From positions 1 through 54,275 of the forward strand of contig SKSF01000118.1 of assembly GCA_007118095.1 (NCBI GenBank): 54,275 bases of DNA. The letters are read 5' to 3'. Origin of the DNA: Dehalococcoidia bacterium. Its GTDB lineage: Bacteria; Chloroflexota; Dehalococcoidia; Tepidiformales; Tepidiformaceae. The notes below the pieces were generated by a model. That model saw only the letters and a program-made list of their open reading frames with translations, was not told the origin of the DNA and ran no database searches. The first letter of the stretch is position 1, and every line of letters starts with the position of its first letter. Of this stretch, positions 6,913 to 17,688 are shown piece by piece. The translations under genes and the position numbers were made by a program.

Positions 6913-8132
6913 TGGAATCTACGCCGCTGCTCTTCATTAGCTGGGATGTCGGGTCCATCTTCCGGGCTGCCCTGCTCTTGCTGGGTATCCTCATCCCGCT
7001 CGTCGTCATCCACGAACTGGGCCATTTCGTCGCGGCGCGCATCTTCAACATCAAAGTGCTCGAATTCGGCATCGGCTTCCCGCCTCGCGTCCGCGGCGCC
7101 AGCTTCCAAAAGGGCGAGACCGAATACACGCTCAACTGGCTTCCCCTTGGTGGCTTCGTTCGCCTCCTCGGTGAAGAAGACCCCAGCGACCCGCGCTCCC
7201 TTGCCGCGGCGTCAGCAGGGAAGCGGCTTATCGTCCTCTATGCCGGCGTTGCGATGAATGTCGTGCTCGCCATCTTGCTGCTCGCTGTCGGCTTCATGAT
7301 TCCGCGCGACCGCGCTATGACCATGGTCGAGATCGTCGACGTCGTCCCCGATTCCCCCGCTGCTGAGGCCAGCGTCTCCGGGGAGATGCTCGATGGATCT
7401 GAGCCCGAACAGGGTCTCCAGCCCGGGGACCGGGTAGTCGAAGTCGAAGGCCGCGACATCGCGAACCCCAATGAGCTCGTCTACAACGCCCGTCTCAGCC
7501 TCGGTTCGACACAGGAATGGATCGTCAACCGCCAAGGGGCGCTCCTCGATGTCGAAGTCTATGCCCGCTTCCACCCGCCGCCCGGGGAAGGCTCCACGGG
7601 GATCCAGATCGCGCCGCCAATGACCTGCGCCGATGTGGACGCCCAGGGCAATCCCATTAACTGTGAGCTGCTCTATCCCTACACGGAGAGCCAGTGGTAT
7701 TGGCCGTGGGAAGCCGTGCCTCGTGGCGCCCAGTCCCTCTGGGAAACCGTGGTGCTCACCAAGAACGAGATCCAGGTGCGCGTTGGCGGCAGCTCGGCTG
7801 GCGGCGCCGCGGGTGGGAATGGCGAAGATGCACCCGTCCTGACCGGACCGGTCGGGATTGCCGACCTCACCAACCAGCTTGTTGACCAGGCAGGGTGGCG
7901 TTCGCTGATCGAAATCGCCGCACTTCTCAGTCTCAGCCTGGCGGTGTTCAACGCCCTGCCGATCCCCGCGCTCGACGGCGGACGCGCCTTGTTCGTCTTC
8001 ATCGAGATCTTCCGGGGCGGTAAACGCATATCGCCCGAACGCGAGGGCCTCGTCCACCTTATCGGCATGGCGCTACTCTTCTCTGCCATCATCGTAATTA
8101 CCTACCTCGATATCGCCCGCATCGTCACCTGA
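6912..8132 (+). CDS. rseP: site-2 (RseP/RIP) zinc metalloprotease with PDZ domain
   Basis: A 406-residue intramembrane protease. The zinc motif HELGH (34-38) lies in the first membrane segment, a PDZ domain follows (about 150-200; LQPGDRVVEVEG), and the second active-site motif PALDGGRALF is near residue 350 within the C-terminal membrane segments. RseP-type enzymes cut membrane-bound anti-sigma factors or signal-peptide remnants. The GTG start overlaps the dxr stop by one base (TAGTG). Between the PDZ domain and the last helices is a less conserved region rich in Gly/Ala. The dxr-rseP order is common in bacteria. The target substrate is not evident here. Confidence 0.92.
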   Translation: MESTPLLFISWDVGSIFRAALLLLGILIPLVVIHELGHFVAARIFNIKVLEFGIGFPPRVRGASFQKGETEYTLNWLPLGGFVRLLGEEDPSDPRSLAAASAGKRLIVLYAGVAMNVVLAILLLAVGFMIPRDRAMTMVEIVDVVPDSPAAEASVSGEMLDGSEPEQGLQPGDRVVEVEGRDIANPNELVYNARLSLGSTQEWIVNRQGALLDVEVYARFHPPPGEGSTGIQIAPPMTCADVDAQGNPINCELLYPYTESQWYWPWEAVPRGAQSLWETVVLTKNEIQVRVGGSSAGGAAGGNGEDAPVLTGPVGIADLTNQLVDQAGWRSLIEIAALLSLSLAVFNALPIPALDGGRALFVFIEIFRGGKRISPEREGLVHLIGMALLFSAIIVITYLDIARIVT

Positions 8133-8144
8133 GCGCCTGTTGCC

Positions 8145-8465
8145 ATGGCCCTTTTCAACCTCCTCTTCGTCTCATTGTTTCTGCTGCTCTGGATGAGTCT
8201 CGGCATGCTCCCGTGGCTGGTGACATCCGTCGCCACTCGTGGCAACGCAGGCATGATTTACCTGCCCCTCTGCATGCTGGCCGGCATCGCGGGCGGGCTC
8301 CTGGTCCCATTCATTGGATTCACCGGCACAGGCGGTATTTGGCTGAGCTTGGTCGCCGCGCTCGTGCTGTCCACGCTGCTGGTGGTCGCGCGCCGGTTCA
8401 GCATGGGCGCGCTCGAGGAAGAACGGCGCCGTGCTGGTGCCACCCCGCCGGTCGAGACCGAGTGA
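8145..8465 (+). CDS. small membrane protein of unknown function
   Basis: A 106-residue protein with three predicted membrane helices (about 4-27, 37-57 and 63-82) and a charged cytoplasmic tail (EEERRR, then Pro/Glu-rich end). I do not recognise a family. It starts 12 bases after rseP and ends with GTGA shared with the next gene, so it sits in the dxr-rseP transcription unit. Confidence 0.7.
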   Translation: MALFNLLFVSLFLLLWMSLGMLPWLVTSVATRGNAGMIYLPLCMLAGIAGGLLVPFIGFTGTGGIWLSLVAALVLSTLLVVARRFSMGALEEERRRAGATPPVETE

Positions 8466-9385
8466 CCCGCTTCGCCCTCTCCACCATGTATGCCCAGCAC
8501 GAGCGATTCACCGACGGGGCAGCCTTCGCGCGCTTCGCGGTCCAGGCTGGCTACGACGCGCTTGAGATTTCGCACTCAACCCCCGTGGACAAACTGCGGG
8601 GCATTGTTGAGGCGAACATCTTGCCGATCGTCGCAGTCCACCAGCCGGCGCCCTGGGAAGAGACACGCCCTGGCATTGCGAATGCCGACTTGAACCTTGC
8701 CTCGCTCGACCGTGAACATCGCGACGAAGCGCTCTACCACGCTCGCCGGAGCATCGAAACGGCCGCGCGGATCGGGGCCGGCGCCGTCGTACTCCACCTG
8801 GGGCATCTCGACGACCCGGAGCTCATCGACATGGACCGGCGGCTGCGCAGGCGACCATCGGGCGAGCGTCTCGAGCCGGGCGCGCTCCGCCGGAAGGTAG
8901 AAGAGCGCCGTTCCCCCCTGGCGGAACCACACCTGGCTGCGGCGCGGAGCTCCCTCTCCGAGCTTGTAGAGTTTGCCGGCCCGCATGGCATCGTCCTCGG
9001 GGTCGAAAACCGCATCCATTTCCACGAAATTCCGCTGCCTGCCGAACTGCCCGCGCTCTTCGACGGCGTCGATCCCGACCACGCCGGCTACTGGCACGAC
9101 ACCGGCCACGCCGATGTCCTTGACCGGCTGGGCTATGTCCCGCTCGGCGCCTGGATGCAGGCGGACGGCATCCGGTGTGTCGGCGCGCACGTTCACGATG
9201 TCGATGGGGTCGTCGACCACCGCGCGCCTGGCCGCGGAGACAGCGACCTGGCCGCCCACCTGCCCCTCATAGGCGGCCTCGACACGTGGACGCTCGAAAT
9301 CGACCAGCATGAGCCAGACGAGGCCGTGAGCGACGCGCCGGATCGGCTTCGAGAACTCGTCAGTCGAGCCGTAAGTCCAGGCTGA
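8462..9385 (+). CDS. sugar phosphate isomerase/epimerase-like TIM-barrel protein
   Basis: A 307-residue protein resembling the xylose isomerase/AP endonuclease 2 TIM-barrel superfamily: early strand FALSTMYA, EISHSTPV, metal-site-like AVVLHLGHLDD, VLGVENRIHFHEIP, YWHDTGHADV, GAHVHDVDG and WTLEID in the expected order. Acid and His residues in these segments could bind one or two divalent metals. The substrate is unknown. The GTG start overlaps the previous stop (GTGA), and I prefer it to longer upstream options. The 3' end overlaps the convergent nadC gene by 26 bases. Confidence 0.75.
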   Translation: MTRFALSTMYAQHERFTDGAAFARFAVQAGYDALEISHSTPVDKLRGIVEANILPIVAVHQPAPWEETRPGIANADLNLASLDREHRDEALYHARRSIETAARIGAGAVVLHLGHLDDPELIDMDRRLRRRPSGERLEPGALRRKVEERRSPLAEPHLAAARSSLSELVEFAGPHGIVLGVENRIHFHEIPLPAELPALFDGVDPDHAGYWHDTGHADVLDRLGYVPLGAWMQADGIRCVGAHVHDVDGVVDHRAPGRGDSDLAAHLPLIGGLDTWTLEIDQHEPDEAVSDAPDRLRELVSRAVSPG

Positions 9386-10220
9386 TATCGAGCGCCCCGG
9401 CGCTGTGCGTCACTGCCCCCACGGAGACTGCATCCACCCCCGATTTCGCCGCCGCCAGAACGGTCTCCAGGTTGATACCGCCGCTGGCCTCCAGTTTGGC
9501 GCGCCCGCCTGTCCGCCGTACTGCCTCCGCCATGTCGGCCGGGCTCATGTTGTCGAGCAGGATCCATTCCGGTTCGCCATCGAGCGCGGCCTCCAGCTCA
9601 CCGAGGCCGTCCACCTCTACCTCGACCGGCACGCCCGGCGTCCGTTCGCGGATCATCCGCACGCCATCGCCCAGGCTGTGCCCGGCGCGCGCCAGCGCCT
9701 CGCGATGGTTGTCCTTGATCATGGCCATCGTCCCCAGCGTCGCCCGGTGATTCACTCCACCGCCGCAACGGACCGCGTACTTCTCCAGCTCTCGCATACC
9801 CGGCGTGGTCTTTCGGGTATCGAGGATGACCGCGCCCGTCCCCGTAACTGCGTCGACAAACGCGCGGGTCATCGTTGCCGTGGCACACAGCCGCTGGACG
9901 AAGTTCAGGGCAATCCGCTCGGCCTGCAGCATCCCACGGGCCGGCCCCCGGACTTCCGCCAACACCGCACCGGCCGGGAACATGGCGCCCTCGGAGACGA
10001 GCTGCTCGAACTGGATCCGCGGGTCGATGAGCCGGAACGCCGCCGCCGCAACGGGGAACCCGGCGGCAACGCCGGGCTGCCGTGCCACGAACGCCCCGGT
10101 GCCGTGCAGCCCGGCGCCCACCACCGCGAGCGACGTTGCGTCGTCCCATGCCTCATCCTCGGCAAGCGCGTTACGCGCCGCCGCTTCGATCACGTCCATC
10201 GATGGGGGCTCAATCTCCAC
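9360..10220 (-). CDS. nadC: nicotinate-nucleotide pyrophosphorylase (carboxylating)
   Basis: A 286-residue quinolinate phosphoribosyltransferase, which makes nicotinate mononucleotide from quinolinate and PRPP. Signatures include LNFVQRLCATAT, the active-site stretch DTRKTTPGMRELEKYAV followed by GGGVNHR, the PRPP-binding end ILLDNMSP and EASGGIN near the C-terminus. Length is typical. It follows nadB, overlapping its stop by 11 bases, so the two form an operon for de novo NAD synthesis. No quinolinate synthase (nadA) is in the window. Confidence 0.95.
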   Translation of the reverse strand: MEIEPPSMDVIEAAARNALAEDEAWDDATSLAVVGAGLHGTGAFVARQPGVAAGFPVAAAAFRLIDPRIQFEQLVSEGAMFPAGAVLAEVRGPARGMLQAERIALNFVQRLCATATMTRAFVDAVTGTGAVILDTRKTTPGMRELEKYAVRCGGGVNHRATLGTMAMIKDNHREALARAGHSLGDGVRMIRERTPGVPVEVEVDGLGELEAALDGEPEWILLDNMSPADMAEAVRRTGGRAKLEASGGINLETVLAAAKSGVDAVSVGAVTHSAGALDISLDLRLD

Positions 10221-11754
10221 GCCGGAACACCTGCCGTTTCTTCCAGTGCTTGTCGTCCCGTGCCGGGAAATCGCTGCGAAAATGCGCCCCGCGGCTTTCC
10301 TCGCGGCGGAGCGCAGCCTCCATCATAAGTTCCCCGGCTGTCGCCAGGTTGCGCGACTCAAGCTCGTGGATCGTCGTGCCGGGTGCGCCTGCGGGCCACT
10401 TGCCGATGCTGCGCAGTGCTGTCTTCATTTGCTCCCCCGTGCGTTCAATGCCGCCCGCTTCCCACATCAGCGACTGGAGTACAGCGCGGTCTGGTGGGGT
10501 ACGCAGCCCGGCCGCCGTGGTCACGGCTTCCCGCGCCGGGTCCGCGGCGCCGCCTTCAGCAGAGAGGATGTGCGCCGCTGCCCGCTGTGCGAAGACCACC
10601 GTCTCAACCAGCGAATTGCTGGCGAGGCGGTTTGCCCCGTGGACCCCGGTGCACGCGACTTCGCCGCAGGCGTACAGGCCCGGGACGGTCGTGCGCGCCC
10701 GGGTGTCGGTCCGGACCCCGCCCATCAGGTAGTGGGCTGCCGGCGCAACCGGGATGCGGTCGCGCCTGATGTCGATGCCGGCCGCGTCACAAAACCGCGT
10801 GATGCCGGGAAACCGCTCTCGCACATCGACATGCGTGATGCCGGTGCAGTCGAGCCAGGCGTTCCGCGCTCCCGTCGCCTTCATTTCGCTCGCAATCGCC
10901 CGTGCGACGATGTCCCGCGGCGCAAGCTCACGGTCCTCCGTGTAGCGCGCCATGAACGCCTCGCCCGCCGCGTTTCGGAGCACGGCACCCTCTCCCCGGA
11001 CCGCTTCCGAGATGAGGAACGGCTCGCCACCTTCGCCGAAGAATGCGGTGGGATGGAACTGGAAGAACTCCAGGTCGGCGAGCTCGGCACCCGCTTCAAA
11101 CGCCAGCGCGATGCCGTCGCCCGTTGCAACCGGCGGGTTCGTCGTATGCGAATACACCTGCCCGGCGCCCCCCGTCGCGAGGATAACGGCATCGGCCCCG
11201 TAGCGCGTGTGCTCCCCGCCCGGCGTCAGCACGTCGATCCCTTCGACACGTTCCCGCGATCCCACAAGGCTGCGCACGAAGTGCTGCTCGAGCACGTCGA
11301 CCTCGCTCGCTTCGATCGCTGCGATCAACCCCCCGATGAGCCCCTGCCCGGTCCGGTCCCCGCCCGAGTGGATGATGCGGTCGTGGCTGTGCGCGGCTTC
11401 CCTGCCCAGCGCCACCTCGCCATCACGTTCGTCGAACCGGACGCCCATTTCTTGCAACGACGCAATCGATTGTGGCGCGGCCTCGCACAGCACACGCGCG
11501 GCGGCTTCGTCCACTAGCCCGGCGCCCGCAGCGATCGTGTCCCGCAGGTGTGCTTCGACCGAATCGCCGGGGGCGAGCGCCGCTGCCATCCCGCCCTGTG
11601 CGAACCAGGTGTTCGACGAGCGCAGACGGTCCTTCGTAACGAGCAGCACGGGCCCGGCCTTTCGCGCCTCCAGTGCCGCGAACATGCCGGCGCTGCCGCT
11701 CCCGGCCACGATGACGGCGTAGTGCCGCCGCGGCGTTTTCTCCTGGGCTGCCAC
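10210..11754 (-). CDS. nadB: L-aspartate oxidase
   Basis: A 514-residue flavoprotein that oxidises L-aspartate to iminoaspartate for NAD synthesis. The FAD-binding GSGSAG motif is near residue 16. Family blocks include NTWFAQGGMAAAL, DRIIHSGGDRTGQ, ATGGAGQVYSHTTNPPVATGDG, FHPTAF, HYLMGGVRTD and the C-terminal CGEVACTGVHGANRLASNSLVE. The GTG at 11754 is chosen because homology starts just after it and a TACACT box lies six bases upstream; the open frame continues to 11952 but that extension has no family resemblance. It overlaps nadC by 11 bases. Confidence 0.93.
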   Translation of the reverse strand: MAAQEKTPRRHYAVIVAGSGSAGMFAALEARKAGPVLLVTKDRLRSSNTWFAQGGMAAALAPGDSVEAHLRDTIAAGAGLVDEAAARVLCEAAPQSIASLQEMGVRFDERDGEVALGREAAHSHDRIIHSGGDRTGQGLIGGLIAAIEASEVDVLEQHFVRSLVGSRERVEGIDVLTPGGEHTRYGADAVILATGGAGQVYSHTTNPPVATGDGIALAFEAGAELADLEFFQFHPTAFFGEGGEPFLISEAVRGEGAVLRNAAGEAFMARYTEDRELAPRDIVARAIASEMKATGARNAWLDCTGITHVDVRERFPGITRFCDAAGIDIRRDRIPVAPAAHYLMGGVRTDTRARTTVPGLYACGEVACTGVHGANRLASNSLVETVVFAQRAAAHILSAEGGAADPAREAVTTAAGLRTPPDRAVLQSLMWEAGGIERTGEQMKTALRSIGKWPAGAPGTTIHELESRNLATAGELMMEAALRREESRGAHFRSDFPARDDKHWKKRQVFRRGD

Positions 11755-11760
11755 TGGCTT

Positions 11761-11766
11761 AGTGTA
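11761..11766 (-). promoter_or_regulatory. -10 box of a probable leaderless promoter (nadB)
   Basis: TACACT on the minus strand, six bases (AAGCCA) before the GTG of nadB, with no Shine-Dalgarno sequence. A second TACACT on the plus strand at 11821-11826 (17 bases after CGGACG) may drive the divergent def-eno unit. Confidence 0.45.
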
Positions 11767-11881
11767 CGTTCTACACGAAGCCCCCGGCCAATCCGGGCGG
11801 ACGTTATCGCCGTGGCGGCGTACACTGGCGGTCGGCCCTATCGTCTGGCCACGAGCATCTCGACACTCCGGAGCCCGCCCT

Positions 11882-13781
<1,900 letters not shown>

Positions 13782-13805
13782 CTTCACCTTCCATGGGAGG
13801 CGCCT

Positions 13806-14393
13806 ATGACGCCGGCCGAATTTCACCCCGATGTTGCGCCCGCCGTGCGAGAGCTCGATGGGCACCGCACGCGATTCATTGAACTGTGCCGCTCCCTCTC
13901 GGAGGAGGAGCTCAACCGGCCGGTGCCACACAGCACCTGGATCGTCCGCGACTTCATTGCACACCTGGCCACGATCGACCCTACCGTGCTCACCATCTTC
14001 CGGCGCATCACAGCCCGCGACGCTGAGGGACGCCAGTCCGACGGTAGCGGTCACCTCGATATCGACGAGTGGAACGATGCGCAGGTCGCGAAGCGGCGCG
14101 ACTGGCCGCTGGAAGACGTCCTGGCCGAGGCAGCGACGAACCGTGTCGAGATGCGCGACTTCCTCGCGACACTCACCGCCGAAGACCTCGCTCGCCCATT
14201 CCCGTTCGAAGGCGACGGCAAGCGGCCGCCAGCGGACATCACCCTGCTCCAGTACCTGCGCGGCTGGTGCAAACACGACGTCATGCACGCTGTCGACATG
14301 GCACGCGCCCTCCCGGAGCGGATGACACCGGACCTGGAGACATGGTTCGATGACCGTGTGGTCACCGGGTACCAGGAGGCAATGAACCGCTGA
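13806..14393 (+). CDS. DinB-like / maleylpyruvate isomerase N-terminal-domain protein
   Basis: A 195-residue helical protein similar in layout to the MDMPI_N/DinB_2 group: an N-terminal helix with FIELCRSLSEEELNRPVP, a first His in RDFIAHLATID, and the C-terminal pair in WCKHDVMHAVDMAR, which would supply the metal-binding His. Relatives are thiol-dependent isomerases or transferases; substrate not determinable. A GGGAGG ribosome site precedes the ATG. The next gene starts one base after its stop, so they are likely co-transcribed, 24 bases downstream of eno. Confidence 0.7.
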   Translation: MTPAEFHPDVAPAVRELDGHRTRFIELCRSLSEEELNRPVPHSTWIVRDFIAHLATIDPTVLTIFRRITARDAEGRQSDGSGHLDIDEWNDAQVAKRRDWPLEDVLAEAATNRVEMRDFLATLTAEDLARPFPFEGDGKRPPADITLLQYLRGWCKHDVMHAVDMARALPERMTPDLETWFDDRVVTGYQEAMNR

Positions 14394-14394
14394 T

Positions 14395-15255
14395 ATGGCA
14401 GGTCTGCGCGTCTCGCCGCCCCGTATCTTCCCGGAGGCAACGCGGTCGTCGCGGCCGCCCGCGGAAGCCCCCGGCTCGCCCGACGCGCACCGCCAGACCG
14501 GCTTCGTCCTGGGCGAGGACCTCGACGTGGTTCTCCGTGGCCTCAACCTCGAAGGCGCCATTGCGCAGGCATCGGCGGGCTCGAAGTACCGGAACCAGGT
14601 GGTGGCGTCCATCCTTGCCTTCTGGTCGCGCTCGTGGCTCTCGCGCCTCCAGGCGCTGCATGCGGTCGAGTGGGGGAACTACGCCTCGGCGTTTCCGCTC
14701 GTCCGTGCTGCCGTCGATTACCAGGCCGCGGCCGCGAACATGCTCGAGTCCGAAGCCGCCGAATGGGACGAATGGCTCGAGTCGGGCGGCATTACAGCAG
14801 CGCACGAACATCACGCGACCGAGTTTCGCTTCGCCCCGTTCCGCTCTGCCGAAACCCTCGTAGCCGATGACGAGCTTGGCGCCCTCTACCGGGCCGCCAG
14901 CGACTTCGCAATGCCCGCTTTCGCGACAACTCTCACCCTGGCGGGCAGCGAATCATCTCCCCAGCGCGTGCTCGTAACCTTCGGCGACCGCGACTTCCAC
15001 CTCGCCCTTGCGGAGGTGCTCCTCGGCTGGCTGGCGACCCTGTCGTCTCTGCAGCTTCGTACCATTGCCGGTTCCGGCCGGTTCAACATCGAAGAGCCGG
15101 ACAAGGTCGAAAAGTTTCAGCAAGGTGTCCGGCGCGCTGTGGATCGCCGCGACCGGGGCCGGGTCGAAGAATTCGAAGAAGACGGCGCACGTCGCTACCT
15201 CCTGCACAACTGGCGCCGCACACCTGGCTCCGCGGCCAAACGGATCCTTCTCTGA
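14395..15255 (+). CDS. hypothetical protein
   Basis: A 286-residue soluble protein I do not recognise. The first 40 residues are Pro/Arg-rich and probably disordered. The rest is mainly helical, with a Trp/Ser-rich segment (FWSRSWLSRLQALHAVEWGNY) followed by AAVDYQAAAANML, then HEHHATEFRFAPFR, and a basic C-terminus. The pattern of long helices recalls proteins that keep a person-record-like helical repeat such as DUF5677, but I cannot support that. It begins one base after the previous stop. Confidence 0.65.
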   Translation: MAGLRVSPPRIFPEATRSSRPPAEAPGSPDAHRQTGFVLGEDLDVVLRGLNLEGAIAQASAGSKYRNQVVASILAFWSRSWLSRLQALHAVEWGNYASAFPLVRAAVDYQAAAANMLESEAAEWDEWLESGGITAAHEHHATEFRFAPFRSAETLVADDELGALYRAASDFAMPAFATTLTLAGSESSPQRVLVTFGDRDFHLALAEVLLGWLATLSSLQLRTIAGSGRFNIEEPDKVEKFQQGVRRAVDRRDRGRVEEFEEDGARRYLLHNWRRTPGSAAKRILL

Positions 15256-15284
15256 CTTGTGCAGCGCGTGAAATTCTTGCGGTG

Positions 15285-15290
15285 TAGCAT
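15285..15290 (+). promoter_or_regulatory. -10 box of a probable leaderless promoter (lipoprotein gene)
   Basis: TAGCAT followed by seven bases (CCGGATT) and the ATG at 15298. This supports the inner ATG as the true start of the lipoprotein gene rather than the GTG/ATG-like codons upstream. Confidence 0.4.
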
Positions 15291-15297
15291 CCGGATT

Positions 15298-15747
15298 ATG
15301 CTGGCGCGTGCCGGGGCTCTGCTGCTTATTGCCGCCGTGTCGTTCGTGCTCTTCGCATGCGACCCGGGGGACGTGGTCGAGCCAACGCCCACACCTGCCG
15401 AGGCAACCAACGGAGTCTCGGACGCGCAATACCTGGCGATCATCTGCACAGGGCTCGACCGCTTTTCCAGCTCGCTCGTCCAGGCAGATACCGAGGACGA
15501 GATCGTGACGGTCATCCGCGATTACATCGGCAGCCTGGAAGAGGTTTCGCCGCCCGTGGATGCCGAGGAATTCCACCAGGAGTTCATCGAGTACCTGCGC
15601 GAGTCCATGGATGAACCCGGCGAACTCGCCACACGGCCCCGCCCGGTCCCCGAGGACGATGTGCGCGACCGCATGGCCCACGCCGAACGCAATGTGGACG
15701 AATGCCAGGACCTGGCCTTTTTCGACGAAGAAGGTTCGGGACCTTGA
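15298..15747 (+). CDS. putative lipoprotein
   Basis: A 149-residue protein starting MLARAGALLL, a short lipoprotein signal peptide that ends in the lipobox LFAC, so the mature protein would begin with the lipid-modified Cys. After a Pro/Thr linker (PTPTPAE) there is a helical acidic domain with two conserved-looking Cys (IICTGLD and DECQDL) that could form a disulfide outside the cell. The function is unknown. The frame is open upstream to 15259, but that extension would bury the signal peptide. Confidence 0.7.
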   Translation: MLARAGALLLIAAVSFVLFACDPGDVVEPTPTPAEATNGVSDAQYLAIICTGLDRFSSSLVQADTEDEIVTVIRDYIGSLEEVSPPVDAEEFHQEFIEYLRESMDEPGELATRPRPVPEDDVRDRMAHAERNVDECQDLAFFDEEGSGP

Positions 15748-15789
15748 TACCGCGGTTTCCGGGGACGCGACCGTGCCGGGATACGGCGT

Positions 15790-15795
15790 TATACT
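15790..15795 (+). promoter_or_regulatory. -10 box for the aminotransferase gene
   Basis: TATACT about 38 bases before the ATG of the aminotransferase, leaving a leader of about 30 bases that includes the ribosome site AAGGAG. No good -35 hexamer is visible at 16-18 bases upstream. Confidence 0.4.
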
Positions 15796-15832
15796 TTCCC
15801 AATTCAACTGACCGGTGAAGGAGACAGCTCAG

Positions 15833-16765
15833 ATGCCACAGCCGCACGCTTATTTCCAGGGTCAGGTTGTCCCCCTGGAAGACGCCAAAATTGGCGTGAT
15901 GACCCACGCATTCAACTATGGCACGGCGGTATTTGAGGGCATCCGGGGCAATTGGAACGCCGACGATCAGACCTTCTACCTGTTCCGCATGCGCGAGCAC
16001 TATGAGCGCCTCGTCCGAAGCTGCAAGATTCTCCAGCTCGACCTGCATGAAACCGTCGACCGACTGTGCGATCTTACCGTCGAACTCACGGAGATCAGCG
16101 GATACGAGGAGGACGTGTACCTCCGCCCGCTCGTTTACAAGAGCACCGAGCAGCTCGGCGTCCGCCTGCACAACCTCGAATCCGACATCGTCATCTTCAT
16201 CGCGCCCTTCGGCCCTTACCTGGACATCGAAAAGGGCGCTCGCTGCCACACCAGTAGCTGGCGCCGTGTCGACGACACGGGCATCCCGCCCCGCGCCAAG
16301 GTCACGGGCATCTACGTGAACAGTGCGCTCGCAAAGACCGAGGCCAACCTCAACGGCTTCGATGAAGCCATCATGCTCAACAACGATGGCCACGTCTCCG
16401 AGGGCAGTGGTGAGAACATCTTCATTATCCGTGACAACACGCTCATCACCCCGAGCCCCGCGGACAACATCCTCGAAGGCATCACCGCTTCCACGGTCGT
16501 CGAACTCGCACGCCGTGAGCTCGATATCCAGACCGTCGAGCGCCCCATCGACCGCACCGAGCTCTTCGTGGCGGACGAAGTCTTCATGACAGGGACGGCC
16601 GCCCACCTCACGCCCGTCGTTGAAGTCGATCGCCGACCTGTCGGCGATGGCACACCCGGCCCGGTCACACAGCAGCTTTCGAAGCTGTTCTATGACGTCA
16701 TCCTCGGCAAGAACGAGCGGTACAAGCATTGGTGCACGCCGGTCAGGCTTCGCGTTCCGCAGTAG
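15833..16765 (+). CDS. ilvE: branched-chain amino acid aminotransferase
   Basis: A 310-residue PLP-dependent fold-type IV aminotransferase that makes Leu, Ile and Val from their 2-oxo acids. Family features are HAFNYGTAVFEGIRG near the N-terminus, the PLP Lys in RAKVTGIYVNSALAK (Lys156), the motif EAIMLNNDGHVSEGSGENIF, and TGTAAHLTPVVEVD. I choose the ATG with AAGGAG ten bases upstream over the GTG at 15815. The 3' end overlaps the next gene by about 34-37 bases. Confidence 0.93.
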   Translation: MPQPHAYFQGQVVPLEDAKIGVMTHAFNYGTAVFEGIRGNWNADDQTFYLFRMREHYERLVRSCKILQLDLHETVDRLCDLTVELTEISGYEEDVYLRPLVYKSTEQLGVRLHNLESDIVIFIAPFGPYLDIEKGARCHTSSWRRVDDTGIPPRAKVTGIYVNSALAKTEANLNGFDEAIMLNNDGHVSEGSGENIFIIRDNTLITPSPADNILEGITASTVVELARRELDIQTVERPIDRTELFVADEVFMTGTAAHLTPVVEVDRRPVGDGTPGPVTQQLSKLFYDVILGKNERYKHWCTPVRLRVPQ

Positions 16766-17676
16766 CGGTAAACGCACTCATTTATCGTCCGCCGCGCGCC
16801 CTTGGCATCATCACTGGGGGCGCGCTTACTGCATGGGCCGCGGCCGCGGCGGCTATCTGCGTCTACCTCGCCGTTGGAGCCGACGCGGAGTTCCGGACCT
16901 TTCTTGCGTGGGCCGCCGCTGCTGCGCTGGGCGCCCTCGCCCTCGTGTTCGCACACTGGACGTACAGCGTCGCGACCCTTGCCTACGTCATCACCCGCGA
17001 CGCCCTCACCATCACCTGGGGCTTTCGCCAGGTCATCGTCCCGCTTGAAAACATCCAGCGCATGGTGCCGGGTTGGAGGATCGACGCTCCCCGCGTCGAA
17101 GGCGTCAACTGGTGGGGGTGCCATATCGGCGTTGCGGAGATGCCGCGCATTGGCTACACGCTGTTCTACGCGACACTCGATACCCCGGACCATCTCCTGT
17201 ACATCGTCACCGATGCCGAGGCCTATGCCTTAACGGTGTTGGAGCAGGCGAGCTTCGCCGAAGCTATCCAGGCCCGTGCCGCCCTTGAACCCACAGGCGA
17301 GCCGCTAGTGCACCGTTCGGTCGCCACGGGCCCCGCCGCGCTGCCGTTCTGGCGGGACCGGGCGGCCATGGTCACCACCGGCGTCGCAGCTGTTGCCTGT
17401 GGGGCGCTGGGCGGGTTTCTCTTTGGCAGCTATCCCGCGCTCCCGGACGTTGTTGAAATCCGCTATCCCGAACTCGGAGGTGTCGTCCGCGTCGGCGACA
17501 GGGCCGAGCTCCTGCGCATTGCCCAGGCAGGTTTTGGCATCCTGGTGGTGAACCTGGTCCTTGGGATCCTCGTACACGCGCGGGAGCGTGCAGCCGGCCT
17601 GTGGCTTTTCGGCGCCGCCGCGATCCTCCAGGTGGTGCTGCTCGGCGCCGCAGTCCTCGCTGTCCAGTTTGCGTAG
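16732..17676 (+). CDS. PH-domain-containing membrane protein
   Basis: A protein of about 314 residues with two N-terminal membrane helices (about 22-45 and 55-80), a bacterial PH-like domain (about 88-190; YVITRDALTITWGFRQVIVPLENI is typical of its first strands), and three C-terminal helices. The last part has a YPALPDVVEIRY segment like DUF1648 proteins. The start is GTG at 16732 or TTG at 16729; both lie inside the ilvE gene, so the genes are coupled. The cellular role is unknown. Confidence 0.75.
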   Translation: MHAGQASRSAVAVNALIYRPPRALGIITGGALTAWAAAAAAICVYLAVGADAEFRTFLAWAAAAALGALALVFAHWTYSVATLAYVITRDALTITWGFRQVIVPLENIQRMVPGWRIDAPRVEGVNWWGCHIGVAEMPRIGYTLFYATLDTPDHLLYIVTDAEAYALTVLEQASFAEAIQARAALEPTGEPLVHRSVATGPAALPFWRDRAAMVTTGVAAVACGALGGFLFGSYPALPDVVEIRYPELGGVVRVGDRAELLRIAQAGFGILVVNLVLGILVHARERAAGLWLFGAAAILQVVLLGAAVLAVQFA

Positions 17677-17688
17677 CCTTGCTGCCCG

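Noticed and set aside
9805-11517. Open frame of 570 codons on the plus strand opposite nadC and nadB
   Set aside because: Same reason: antisense shadow of conserved enzymes with no motif or ribosome site.
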